Assembly (NCBI GenBank): GCA_023954175.1
Contig: JAMLIM010000002.1
Location: 1-64,000, forward strand
Reading direction: 5' to 3'
Source: Rhizobacter sp.
Lineage (GTDB): Bacteria > Pseudomonadota > Gammaproteobacteria > Burkholderiales > Burkholderiaceae_C
DNA: 64,000 bases
Made by a program: the position numbers and the translations under genes. The notes under the pieces are model-generated. The model was not told where the DNA came from, ran no database searches, and saw nothing but the letters and a program-made list of their open reading frames with translations. Shown here piece after piece: positions 8,700-16,418 of the stretch (positions within the stretch are counted from its first letter, which is position 1; each line of letters begins with the position of its first letter).

Positions 8700-9476
8700 T
8701 CAATGGTCCTCGCCCAGATACGCGGCCTGCACGCCGCGGTCGGCGCGGATGGCGGCGGGCTCGCCGCTGGCGATCACCGTGCCGTTGACCATCACCGTCA
8801 GGTGGTCGGCCAGCGTGAAGATGGCGTCGATGTCGTGCTCCACCACCATCATCGCGTGCCGGGGCTTGATGCGCAGCAGCAGCTCGACCATGCGCTCGGC
8901 CTCGGCCGTGCCCATGCCGGCCAGCGGCTCGTCCAGCAGCAGCACGCGCGGCTGGGTGGCCAGGGTCATGGCCACTTCGAGCTGGCGCTGCTCGCCGTGG
9001 CTGGCGGCGCCAGCGATGGTGTGGCGGCGCTCGGCCAGGCCCGCGAGCTCCAGCGCGGCCTCGGCGCGCTCGTTGACGGCACGGTCCGCCTGCGCGTTGC
9101 GCCACCAGCGCAGCGGGTTCCAGGGCTGCTGCGGCGCCCGCGACTGCGCGGCCAGGCGCACGTTCTCCCACACGGTGAAGGGCGCGAAGATGTTGGTCTT
9201 CTGGTAGCTGCGGCCCAGGCCGTGGCGCGAGATCTGCTCGGGCGCGGCGCGCGTGATGTCCTGGCCGGCCAGCTCGATGGCGCCGGAGGTGGGCGGCAAA
9301 TCGCCCGACAGCAGGTTGGTCAGCGTGGACTTGCCCGCGCCGTTGGGGCCGATCACCACGTGGATGCGGTCCTGCCACAGGTCGATCGAGACCTCGTTGA
9401 CGGCCGCCAGGCCGCCGAACTTCTTGGTCAGCCGGTGGGCGCTGAGCAGGGTTTCAACGCCCATGTTTGTCCCCAC
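8700..9476 (-). CDS. livG: Branched-chain-type ABC transporter ATPase LivG
   Basis: 258 residues with Walker A GPNGAGKST (43-51), the LivG-specific SYQKTNIF Q-loop block, the signature SHGEQRQLEVAMTLA and Walker B LLLDEPLAGM. The signature reads SHGEQ rather than LSGGQ, as in many LivG proteins. It overlaps the 3' end of livM by 23 bp, so translational coupling is likely. Second ATPase of the leftward importer, located at the cytoplasmic face of the membrane. Confidence 0.9.
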   Translation of the reverse strand: MGTNMGVETLLSAHRLTKKFGGLAAVNEVSIDLWQDRIHVVIGPNGAGKSTLTNLLSGDLPPTSGAIELAGQDITRAAPEQISRHGLGRSYQKTNIFAPFTVWENVRLAAQSRAPQQPWNPLRWWRNAQADRAVNERAEAALELAGLAERRHTIAGAASHGEQRQLEVAMTLATQPRVLLLDEPLAGMGTAEAERMVELLLRIKPRHAMMVVEHDIDAIFTLADHLTVMVNGTVIASGEPAAIRADRGVQAAYLGEDH

Positions 9477-10458
9477 GCCCGATCACGCGCTGCACCAGGC
9501 CCAGGATGCCGCGCGGCGCGAAGCAGATGACCCCCACGATGAACAGGCCCATCCACAGCTGCCAGTGCTTGCCGGTGTCGAAGGCGCCGATGGCCGGCAG
9601 GTCCTTGAACACGTCCAGCATGATCTCGAAGGCGAAGGCGCCGACGATGGCGCCGGCGAAGTTGCCCATGCCGCCCAGGATCACCATCATGATCGTGTGC
9701 GCGCTCTGGTGAAAGCCCATCAGCTCGGGGTTGACGAAGCCGCTTTGAGCGCCCCACAGGTAGCCCGCCAGTCCGGCCAGCGCGCCGGCCAGCGTGAAGG
9801 CCGCCAGCTTGTAGCCGAAGCTGCCATAGCCCACGGCGCGCATGCGGTGCTCGTTGACGCGGATGCCCGCCAGCGCGCGGCCGAAGGGGCTCCACAGCAG
9901 GCGGCGCAGAAAGGCGAACACCCCCAGCAGGCACACCAGCGTGAAGTAGTAGAAGACGCGCTTGTTCTCCAGGTCGAACAGGCCGGCGTCGGGCTTGAAG
10001 TACAGGTACAGCCCGTCGGAGCCGCCCAGCACCTTGTTGCCGAAGAACAGGTAATAGATCATCTGGGCGAAGGCCATCGTCACCATGATGAAGTAGATGC
10101 CCTTGGTGCGCAGGCTCAGTGCGCCGACGAAGAGCGCGTAGCCCGCCGCCGCGGCGACCGCGGCCGGCAACAGCCAGACGAGCGATGCGGCACCGCCGTC
10201 GCCGGTGCCGAGCACCGCGACGTAGGCGCCGATACCCAGGAACGCGGCGTGCCCCAGGCTCACGAGGCCGGTCATGCCGACGAGCAGTTCGAGGCTCAGG
10301 GCGAAGATCGCGAAGATCGCGATCTTGACGACGAGATCCTGCGTGTAGGGCGTGAGCACGAGCGGCAGCGCAAGCAGCACGCCGGCGGCGACGGCCGGAC
10401 CGATCCATGCCCGCGCCGAAGCCGACGCCGCGCGGGCTGCGGGGCGCTCAGTAGCCAC
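9454..10458 (-). CDS. livM: Branched-chain-type ABC permease LivM (possible hybrid gene)
   Basis: 334 residues with about eight to nine membrane spans and the LivM motifs GMTGLVSLGHAAFLGIGAY and LRTKGIYFIMVTMAFAQM. The frame is intact and full length, but codon use changes inside it. By hand count, about nine of roughly twenty leucines are CTC between 10,458 and about 10,130, then none of the next fifteen or so. The change falls at the conserved KGIYFIM block (about 10,060-10,130). Overlaps livH by 11 bp and livG by 23 bp. Forms the membrane channel with LivH. See findings for the recombination or chimera question. Confidence 0.9.
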   Translation of the reverse strand: MATERPAARAASASARAWIGPAVAAGVLLALPLVLTPYTQDLVVKIAIFAIFALSLELLVGMTGLVSLGHAAFLGIGAYVAVLGTGDGGAASLVWLLPAAVAAAAGYALFVGALSLRTKGIYFIMVTMAFAQMIYYLFFGNKVLGGSDGLYLYFKPDAGLFDLENKRVFYYFTLVCLLGVFAFLRRLLWSPFGRALAGIRVNEHRMRAVGYGSFGYKLAAFTLAGALAGLAGYLWGAQSGFVNPELMGFHQSAHTIMMVILGGMGNFAGAIVGAFAFEIMLDVFKDLPAIGAFDTGKHWQLWMGLFIVGVICFAPRGILGLVQRVIGRGDKHGR

Positions 10459-11320
10459 GCCGCATCAGCCCTTCCGGGCGCCAGATCAGCACGATCGCCA
10501 TCAGCAGGTAGACGCCCATGCCGCTGTATTCGGCGAAGAACACCTTGCCGAACGTGTCGACGAAGCCGACCAGCAGCGAGGCGACGAGCGCGCCGCTGAT
10601 CGAACCGATGCCGCCGATGACGACGACGACGAAGCAGATGATCAGCACGCTGCCGCCCATGCCCGGATAGACGGAGGTCAACGGTGCGGCGATCATGCCG
10701 GCGAGTGCGGCCAGCGCCACGCCGCCGGCGAACACGATGCGATAGAGCAGCTTGATGTCGATGCCGAGGCCGCGCGCCATGTCGCGGTTGCTCGCACCGG
10801 CGCGAATCATCATGCCCAGGCGCGTGCGGTTCACGACCCAGTACAACGCGATCGCGACGACGATGCAGGCGATGGACGCAAACACGCGGTACCACGGGTA
10901 CGTCATCAGTTCACCGAGCGCGAAGCCGCCCTTGAGCCAGTCCGGCAACGCCACGCCGTGCACGTCGTTGTCGACGAGCAGGCTGCGCACTTCCTCGAAG
11001 ACGAGGATCAGCGCGTACGTCATCAGCACCTGCTGCAGGTGCTCGCGCTGATAGAGGTAGCTGAAGAACACCCATTCGAGCAGGAAGCCGAACAGCGCCG
11101 ACAGCAGCACGCCGGTCGCGAGCATCAGCAGGAACTGCTGGCCGAAGTACGGCGCGAGGCTGAACGCGAGATACGCGCCCAGCATGTAGAAGCTCCCGTG
11201 CGCCAGGTTGATGACGCCCATGATGCCGAAGATCAGCGTCAGCCCCGACGCGACCAGGAACAGCAGCAGGCCGTACTGGACGGCGTTCAGGCACTGGACG
11301 AGGAAGGTGGCGAGATCCAA
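10448..11320 (-). CDS. livH: Branched-chain-type ABC permease LivH
   Basis: 290 residues, about eight membrane spans, with the LivH signatures GLTLIFGIMGVINLAHGSFYMLGAY near the start (shown by GIMGVINLAHG) and RAGASNRDMARGLGID in the cytoplasmic loop that contacts the ATPases. Same strand as livJ, which lies 103 bp upstream with terminator-like hairpins between them. Codon use is of the right-hand type (many CTC). Confidence 0.9.
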   Translation of the reverse strand: MDLATFLVQCLNAVQYGLLLFLVASGLTLIFGIMGVINLAHGSFYMLGAYLAFSLAPYFGQQFLLMLATGVLLSALFGFLLEWVFFSYLYQREHLQQVLMTYALILVFEEVRSLLVDNDVHGVALPDWLKGGFALGELMTYPWYRVFASIACIVVAIALYWVVNRTRLGMMIRAGASNRDMARGLGIDIKLLYRIVFAGGVALAALAGMIAAPLTSVYPGMGGSVLIICFVVVVIGGIGSISGALVASLLVGFVDTFGKVFFAEYSGMGVYLLMAIVLIWRPEGLMRRGY

Positions 11321-11343
11321 AGGCGTGTCGGCAGAAAGCGAAT

Positions 11344-11363
11344 CGGGCGGCGAATGCCGCCCG
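11344..11363. terminator. Second hairpin in the livJ-livH spacer
   Basis: Perfect 8-bp stem CGGGCGGC / GCCGCCCG with a GAAT loop, lying just downstream (on the minus strand) of the hairpin at 11,370-11,390. No strong T-run follows. It may reinforce termination or protect the livJ mRNA 3' end. Confidence 0.5.
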
Positions 11364-11369
11364 TATCCG

Positions 11370-11390
11370 AAAAGGGCGGCACCGCCGCCC
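11370..11390 (-). terminator. Terminator-like hairpin after livJ
   Basis: On the minus strand, a perfect 7-bp GC stem GGGCGGC / GCCGCCC with a 3-base loop is followed at once by TTTTC, the form of a short intrinsic terminator. It lies between livJ and livH in one gene string. Partial termination here would give more binding protein than membrane components, which is common for periplasmic importers; that use is inferred. Confidence 0.6.
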
Positions 11391-11423
11391 GCTGGACTTC
11401 AGCGAAGCTCGAAGACCCGGAGC

Positions 11424-12590
11424 CTACAGCTTGCAGCCGCGCGCCGGATCGGCCAGGGCCTTCACCGCGATCGAGACCATCTCGTTGTTCTCGCCCTTGA
11501 CCTCGCGCAGATACATGTCCTGCACCGGGTTGCCGGCCGCGGAGATCGTGAACTTGCCGCGCGGACTGTCGACGACGGCCTTGCGCATCGCGCTCGTGAT
11601 CACGTCGCGCTTGGCGAGGTCGCCCTTCGCGGCCATCAGCCCGGCGTTGAGGATCTGCGCCGCGTCGTAGCCCTGCACCGCATAGACGTCGGCGTTCGAC
11701 TTGTAGGCGATCGCGTAGTTCTTGCGGAAGGCGTTGTTGCGCGGCGTGTCGAGGTTGTCGGCATAGTGCAGCGCGGTCAGGATGCCCTGCGCCGCAGCGC
11801 CCTGCGCCTGGAGCGTGCCGTCGGTCAGGAAGCCCGAGCCCATCAGCGGCACGGACTTGTTCAGGCCCGCGGCCGCATAGTCCTTGACGAACTTGACCGC
11901 GCCGCCGCCGGCGAAGAAGGCAAAGACGACATCGGGCTTCTGCGACGCGATCTCGGTCAGCAAGGCCTGGAACTCGACGTTCGGGAACGGCAGGTTCAGA
12001 TCCTTCGTGACCTTGCCACCGCCCTTTTCGAAGCCCTCGGTGAAGCCCTTCACCGCCTCGGCGCCGGCCGAGTAGTTCCAGGTGATCGTCATCGCCTTCT
12101 TGTAGCCCTTGTTCGCGGCCGCGACGCCGGTCGCGTAGCCCGGCTGCCAATTGGTGAAGCTGCTGCGCACGATGTTCGGGGCGCACATCGGGCCGGTGAT
12201 CGCGTCGGCGCCGGCATTCGGCACGATGAGCAGCGTGTTGTTGTCGCGCGCCGCCTTCGCCATCCCGAGCGCGACGCCCGAGTGCACGGTGCCGACCAGC
12301 ACGTCGACGTTGTCGCGCTTGATCAGCTTGTTGACGTTGTCGGTCGCCTTCGACGGGTCGCTCTCGTCATCGACCTTGAAGTACTCGATCGAGTGCCCGG
12401 CAAGCTTGCCGCCGTGCTCCGACACATAGAGCTTGAAGCCGTTCTCGATCGCGGTGCCGAGCCCGGCGTAGGTGCCGGTGGCGGGCAACATCAGCCCGAC
12501 CTTGATCGGCGCCGAGTTCTGGGCCTGGGCGGCCATCGCACCACAGCAGAGAACGGTGGCGAGCAGTGTGAGACGAGGCGTTGTGAACAT
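11424..12590 (-). CDS. livJ: Periplasmic substrate-binding protein of a liv-type importer
   Basis: 388 residues. A signal peptide (basic start, hydrophobic core, cleavage expected after AAQA near residue 23) is followed by a Peripla_BP_6 fold beginning APIKVGLMLPATGTYAGLG. The ATG at 12590 is chosen because it follows an AGGAG ribosome-binding site six bases upstream and begins the signal peptide; the frame is open further upstream without support. The protein resembles binding proteins that take aromatic acids as much as amino acids, and its divergent neighbour is feruloyl-CoA synthase, so a hydroxycinnamate or benzoate ligand is plausible but unproven. Confidence 0.88.
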   Translation of the reverse strand: MFTTPRLTLLATVLCCGAMAAQAQNSAPIKVGLMLPATGTYAGLGTAIENGFKLYVSEHGGKLAGHSIEYFKVDDESDPSKATDNVNKLIKRDNVDVLVGTVHSGVALGMAKAARDNNTLLIVPNAGADAITGPMCAPNIVRSSFTNWQPGYATGVAAANKGYKKAMTITWNYSAGAEAVKGFTEGFEKGGGKVTKDLNLPFPNVEFQALLTEIASQKPDVVFAFFAGGGAVKFVKDYAAAGLNKSVPLMGSGFLTDGTLQAQGAAAQGILTALHYADNLDTPRNNAFRKNYAIAYKSNADVYAVQGYDAAQILNAGLMAAKGDLAKRDVITSAMRKAVVDSPRGKFTISAAGNPVQDMYLREVKGENNEMVSIAVKALADPARGCKL

Positions 12591-13028
12591 GCGTTTCTCC
12601 TGGGGGCGATGAGGTGTGATTCGAACTGCGGTCGAGCGAAGCCGTGATCGGACCTGGTGAGCCGTCGGGGCTCGCCTGGCGTGTGCCGCGCGGTGCCGAT
12701 CGGTTGCAAACATGGTATTCGGCTGGCGTCACATGGCAATCCGGGCTAACACAGGGACAGGCGACGGCCGGACAAACACTTGACCTGCGTCAGGAAATGA
12801 TCCGCGACACACGGGGAAACCCGATGCGCCGGCAAGCGCACTTACTTAAGAATACTAACTAATTTCCCTGAAGGACTACCGTGCCTCGTCTGCCCCTCAA
12901 GTTCGAGTTGTCGGCGCGCCGCGCGTGGCCGGCATGCCGCGCGCCGGCGGGCCGCCTGGCGGGAAGCTGATGTCGACCACCGCACGGACGCATGCGCGCG
13001 CCGCTGCCCGCGCCAAGGGGAAGCGCGC
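12591..13028. promoter_or_regulatory. Divergent control region between livJ and feruloyl-CoA synthase
   Basis: 438 bp without a convincing gene. The left part carries the livJ ribosome-binding site (AGGAG). The middle holds TTGACC at about 12,779 within a small palindrome TGAC-CTGC-GTCA. At 12,838-12,868 there is an AT-rich tract (CTTAAGAATACTAACTAA) that stands out sharply from the GC-rich surroundings and is a good place for a -10 element and a MarR-type operator. No exact long palindrome was found. The right part holds the strong AAGGGGAAG ribosome-binding site of the GTG-started synthase. Confidence 0.4.
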
Positions 13029-13032
13029 GTGA
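12970..13032 (+). CDS. Possible 20-codon leader ORF before fcs
   Basis: An ATG at 12,970 opens a 20-codon, Arg/Ala-rich frame (MSTTARTHARAAARAKGKRA) that ends in TGA at 13,030-13,032, overlapping the GTG start of the synthase (GTGA). A weak GGAAG lies four bases before the ATG. The overlap could couple translation of the synthase to the leader. Very short and basic, so chance is a real alternative. Confidence 0.2.
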   Translation: MSTTARTHARAAARAKGKRA

Positions 13033-14912
13033 CGCCGGCCGAGGCAGGCGCCGCCCCGCACGACCGGCCGCTACGGCCGGTGCGGCTGGGCGGCTCGCTG
13101 GCGGCACACTTCGAGCCGCGCGCCGATGGCGCGACGCTCGTCACGTCGGCCGAGCCGCTCGCGCCCTACCCGGCGCGCCTCACCGACCGCCTGCTGCACT
13201 GGGCCGCCGTCGCGCCGGATCGGACGCTGGCCGCACGGCGCGTGGCCGGCGGCGAATGGCGGCACCTGAGCTACCGCGAAGCCCTGGCCAGCGCGCGTGC
13301 GTTCGCGCAGGCGCTGATCGATCGCGGGCTCGGCGCCGAGCGGCCGGTCGCGATCCTCTCCGACAACGGTCTCGAACATCTGCAGCTCGGGCTCGGCGCC
13401 ATGCTCGCCGGCGTGCCGTACGCGCCGATCTCGCCCGCCTACTCGCTGCTGTCGCAGGACCACGGCAAGCTGCGCCAGATCCTCGCCACGCTCACGCCCG
13501 GCCTCGTGTTCGCGGCATCGGCCGCCTATGCCAAGGCGATCAGCGCCACCGTCGACGCCAACACGCCGGTCGTGCTCGCCGAGGGCGGCATCGAAGGGCG
13601 CGAGGTGCTCGCATTCGACGCGCTGCTCGCGACCCGGCCGACGGACGCGGTCGACGCCGCGCATGCGCGCGTCGGGCCCGAGACGATCGTCAAGTTCCTG
13701 TTCACCTCGGGTTCGACCAAGTCCCCGAAGGGCGTCATCAACACGCAGCACATGCTGTGCGCCAACCAGCAGCAGATCCTGCAATGCTTTCCTCTGCTCG
13801 GCGAAGAGCCGCCGGTGCTGGTCGACTGGCTGCCGTGGAACCACACCTTCGGCGGCAACCACAACGTCGGCCTGACGCTCTACAACGGCGGCACGCTCTA
13901 CATCGACGACGGCAAGCCGGTGCCGGCGCTCGTCGGCGAGACGCTGCGCAACCTGCGCGAGATCGCGCCGACCGTGTACTTCAACGTGCCCAAGGGCTTC
14001 GAGGAGATCGCCAACGCGCTCGAGACCGACGCCGCGCTGCGCGAGCGCTTCTTCTCGCGCGTGAAGATGATGTTCTTCGCCGGCGCCGGGCTGTCGCAGC
14101 CGGTGTGGGACAAGCTCGACCGCATGGCCGAGCTGGCCTGCGGCGAGCGCATCCGCATGCTCACCGGCCTCGGCATGACCGAGACCTCGCCTTTCGCGAT
14201 CTGCGCCAACGGCCCGGTCGTGCGATCGGGCGTGGTCGGCCTGCCGGCGCCGGGCGTCGAGCTCAAGCTCGTGCCGGTGGATGGCAAGCTCGAGGTGCGC
14301 TACCGCGGCCCCAACATCACGCCCGGCTATTGGCGCGCGCCCGAGCAGACCGGCGAGCACTTCGACGCCGAAGGCTGGTTCTGCAGCGGCGACGCGCTCA
14401 AGTTCATCGACCCCGCGCAGCCGCAACTCGGCCTGCAGTTCGACGGCCGCATCGCCGAGGACTTCAAGCTCTCGACCGGCACCTTCGTCTCGGTCGGCCC
14501 GCTGCGCGCGCGCGTGATCGCGGCCGGCGACCCGTGCGTGCAGGACGTCGTCGTCACCGGCGCGAACCGTGACGACGTCGGCCTGCTGATCATCCCGCGC
14601 ATCGACAGCTGCCGCGCGCGCGCCGGGCTGCCCGAGGGCGCCGCCCTCGCCGAGGTGCTGGCCGCGCCGCCGGTGCGCGGCTTCTTCCAGCAGCTCGTCG
14701 ACCGGCTCTTCGCCGAGGGCACCGGCAGCGCGACCCGCATCGCACGCGCGCTCGTGCTCGTCGAGCCGCCCAACATCGACCGCGGCGAGATCACCGACAA
14801 GGGCTCGATCAACCAGCGCGCCGTGCTGACCGAGCGCGCGGCGCTGGTCGACGCGCTCTACGAAGCGGACCCGAACGCGCGCGACGCCGACGTGTTGCTT
14901 GCCCGCAAGTAG
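13029..14912 (+). CDS. fcs: Feruloyl-CoA synthase (hydroxycinnamate-CoA ligase)
   Basis: 627 residues of the AMP-forming acyl-CoA synthetase superfamily, most like feruloyl-CoA synthases. It has the nucleotide loop FTSGSTKSPKG (about 226-236), GLGMTETSP as the A5 block, GDALKF/FDGRIAEDFKLSTG as A7-A8, and a C-terminal GEITDKGSINQRAVL with the likely catalytic lysine. The GTG start at 13,029 is set by AAGGGGAAG five bases upstream. It would convert ferulate, coumarate or a related aromatic acid to its CoA ester with ATP. First gene of a run with a thioesterase and a liv-type importer, controlled probably by the MarR protein at the end. No feruloyl-CoA hydratase or vanillin dehydrogenase lies here. 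Confidence 0.8.
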   Translation: MTPAEAGAAPHDRPLRPVRLGGSLAAHFEPRADGATLVTSAEPLAPYPARLTDRLLHWAAVAPDRTLAARRVAGGEWRHLSYREALASARAFAQALIDRGLGAERPVAILSDNGLEHLQLGLGAMLAGVPYAPISPAYSLLSQDHGKLRQILATLTPGLVFAASAAYAKAISATVDANTPVVLAEGGIEGREVLAFDALLATRPTDAVDAAHARVGPETIVKFLFTSGSTKSPKGVINTQHMLCANQQQILQCFPLLGEEPPVLVDWLPWNHTFGGNHNVGLTLYNGGTLYIDDGKPVPALVGETLRNLREIAPTVYFNVPKGFEEIANALETDAALRERFFSRVKMMFFAGAGLSQPVWDKLDRMAELACGERIRMLTGLGMTETSPFAICANGPVVRSGVVGLPAPGVELKLVPVDGKLEVRYRGPNITPGYWRAPEQTGEHFDAEGWFCSGDALKFIDPAQPQLGLQFDGRIAEDFKLSTGTFVSVGPLRARVIAAGDPCVQDVVVTGANRDDVGLLIIPRIDSCRARAGLPEGAALAEVLAAPPVRGFFQQLVDRLFAEGTGSATRIARALVLVEPPNIDRGEITDKGSINQRAVLTERAALVDALYEADPNARDADVLLARK

Positions 14913-14917
14913 GCACG

Positions 14918-15364
14918 ATGGCGCACCGCACCACCTTGCACGAAGTCAACGTGCAGTTCGGCGACTGCGACCCGGCGGGCATCGTCTTCTTCCCGAACTT
15001 CTCGCGCTGGATGGACGCGGCGTCGCTGTCGTTCTTCATGCAGTGCGGCGTGCCGCCGTGGCGCGAACTGGTGAAGACGCGCGGCATCGTCGGCACGCCG
15101 CTGCTCGAGATCAACACCCGCTTCCTGAAGTCCGTGACCTACGGCCAGACGATCGTCATCGCGACCTGGATCGAGGAGTGGCGCGCCAAGGTCTTCGTGC
15201 AGATGCACCGCGTGACGCGCGGCAAGGGCCCCGGGCCAGGCGCCGCCGACGAGCTCATCTGCGAAGGCCGCGAGGTGCGCGCCTTCGTCAAGCGCGACGC
15301 CGACAACCCGGATCGCCTGCGGGCCATCTCCGTGCCCGACGACATCCGGGCGCTGTGCACCTGA
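14918..15364 (+). CDS. 4-hydroxybenzoyl-CoA thioesterase family protein
   Basis: 148 residues with a hot-dog fold pattern. The N-terminal motif FGDCDPAGIVFFPNFSRWMD contains the aspartate-proline-alanine-glycine block of the Pseudomonas-type 4-hydroxybenzoyl-CoA thioesterase. It starts 5 bp after the synthase stop. Predicted to release free aromatic acid from its CoA thioester in the cytoplasm; next to an aromatic CoA ligase it may finish side-chain shortening of a hydroxycinnamate to 4-hydroxybenzoate, or recycle CoA when intermediates build up. Substrate inferred from family and neighbours only. Confidence 0.8.
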   Translation: MAHRTTLHEVNVQFGDCDPAGIVFFPNFSRWMDAASLSFFMQCGVPPWRELVKTRGIVGTPLLEINTRFLKSVTYGQTIVIATWIEEWRAKVFVQMHRVTRGKGPGPGAADELICEGREVRAFVKRDADNPDRLRAISVPDDIRALCT

Positions 15365-15373
15365 GACCCCGGC

Positions 15374-16414
15374 ATGGACTTCTCGATCGCCAGCATCCTG
15401 TTCCTCGACGGCGCGACCAATGGCGCGATCTACGCGCTGATGGGGCTTGCGCTCGTGCTCGTCTTTGCGGTCACCCGCGTGATCTTCATCCCGCAGGGCG
15501 AATTCGTCGCCTACGGCGCGCTCACGCTCGCGATGCTGCAGCTCGGCCGCCTGCCCGGCACCGTCTGGCTGCTGCTCGCGATGGCCTTGTTCGCGACGCT
15601 GCTCGACCTCGTGGAGGGGGTTCGAGCGCGCCACGGCGCGGCCGCCCTGACGCGCGCCGCGCTGCGAACCCTCAGCCTGCCGCTCGTCGTCACGGCGCTC
15701 GCCTGGTGGGCGGCGCCGCGCCAACTCAACCTCGTCTTTCAGTGCCTGTTGACGCTCGCGATCGTCACGCCGATGGGGTCGCTCGTCTACCGCCTCGCGT
15801 ACCGCTCGCTTGCCGATGCGACCGTGCTCGTGCTGCTGATCGTCTCGGTCGGCGTGCATTTCACGCTCACCGGCCTGGGGCTCGTCATGTTCGGCGCCGA
15901 GGGCTTCAGCAGCCCGAGCTTCTGGGACGCGCGCTTCAGTGCCGGCGCGCTCACGCTGTCGGGCCAGACGATCATCATCTTCTTCGTCTCGATCGCGCTG
16001 ATTCTCGGCCTCAAGCTCTTCTTCGACCACACCCTGCGCGGCAAGGCGCTGCGCGCGACGGCGGTGAACCGGCTCGGCGCGCGCCTGATGGGCATCTCTT
16101 CGGCCAGCGCCGGCACCCAGAGCTTCGCGCTCGCGGCGTTCATCGGCGCCCTGTCGGGCCTGCTGATCGGGCCGTCGACGACGCTGTCCTACGACTCGGG
16201 CTTCCTGATCGGCCTGAAGGGCTTCGTCGCCGCGATCTTCGGCGGCCTGGCGAGCTATCCGGCGACGGCGATCGGGGCGCTCTTCGTCGGCCTGATCGAA
16301 TCGTTCAGCTCGTTCTGGGCGAGCGCCTTCAAGGAGGTGATCGTCTTCACGCTGATCCTGCCGGTGCTGCTGTGGCGATCGTTCCAGCACGTGGGCGACG
16401 AGGAAGAGGAATAG
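15374..16414 (+). CDS. livH: Branched-chain-type ABC permease LivH, second system
   Basis: 346 residues, longer than the usual 290 because of an extra hydrophilic-hydrophobic insert around residues 75-110 ([20 protein letters not shown]). LivH features include [29 protein letters not shown] near the start (core [11 protein letters not shown]) and the loop [16 protein letters not shown]. Nine bp after the thioesterase stop, so part of the same transcript. Forms the inner-membrane pore with the fused LivM-LivG protein. Confidence 0.87.
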   Translation: MDFSIASILFLDGATNGAIYALMGLALVLVFAVTRVIFIPQGEFVAYGALTLAMLQLGRLPGTVWLLLAMALFATLLDLVEGVRARHGAAALTRAALRTLSLPLVVTALAWWAAPRQLNLVFQCLLTLAIVTPMGSLVYRLAYRSLADATVLVLLIVSVGVHFTLTGLGLVMFGAEGFSSPSFWDARFSAGALTLSGQTIIIFFVSIALILGLKLFFDHTLRGKALRATAVNRLGARLMGISSASAGTQSFALAAFIGALSGLLIGPSTTLSYDSGFLIGLKGFVAAIFGGLASYPATAIGALFVGLIESFSSFWASAFKEVIVFTLILPVLLWRSFQHVGDEEEE

Positions 16415-16418
16415 CGCC

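Noticed and set aside
12838..12868. Exact MarR operator palindrome in the AT-rich tract
   Set aside because: Only a 6-bp CTTAAG core is palindromic; the longer arms do not match, so no specific operator is called.
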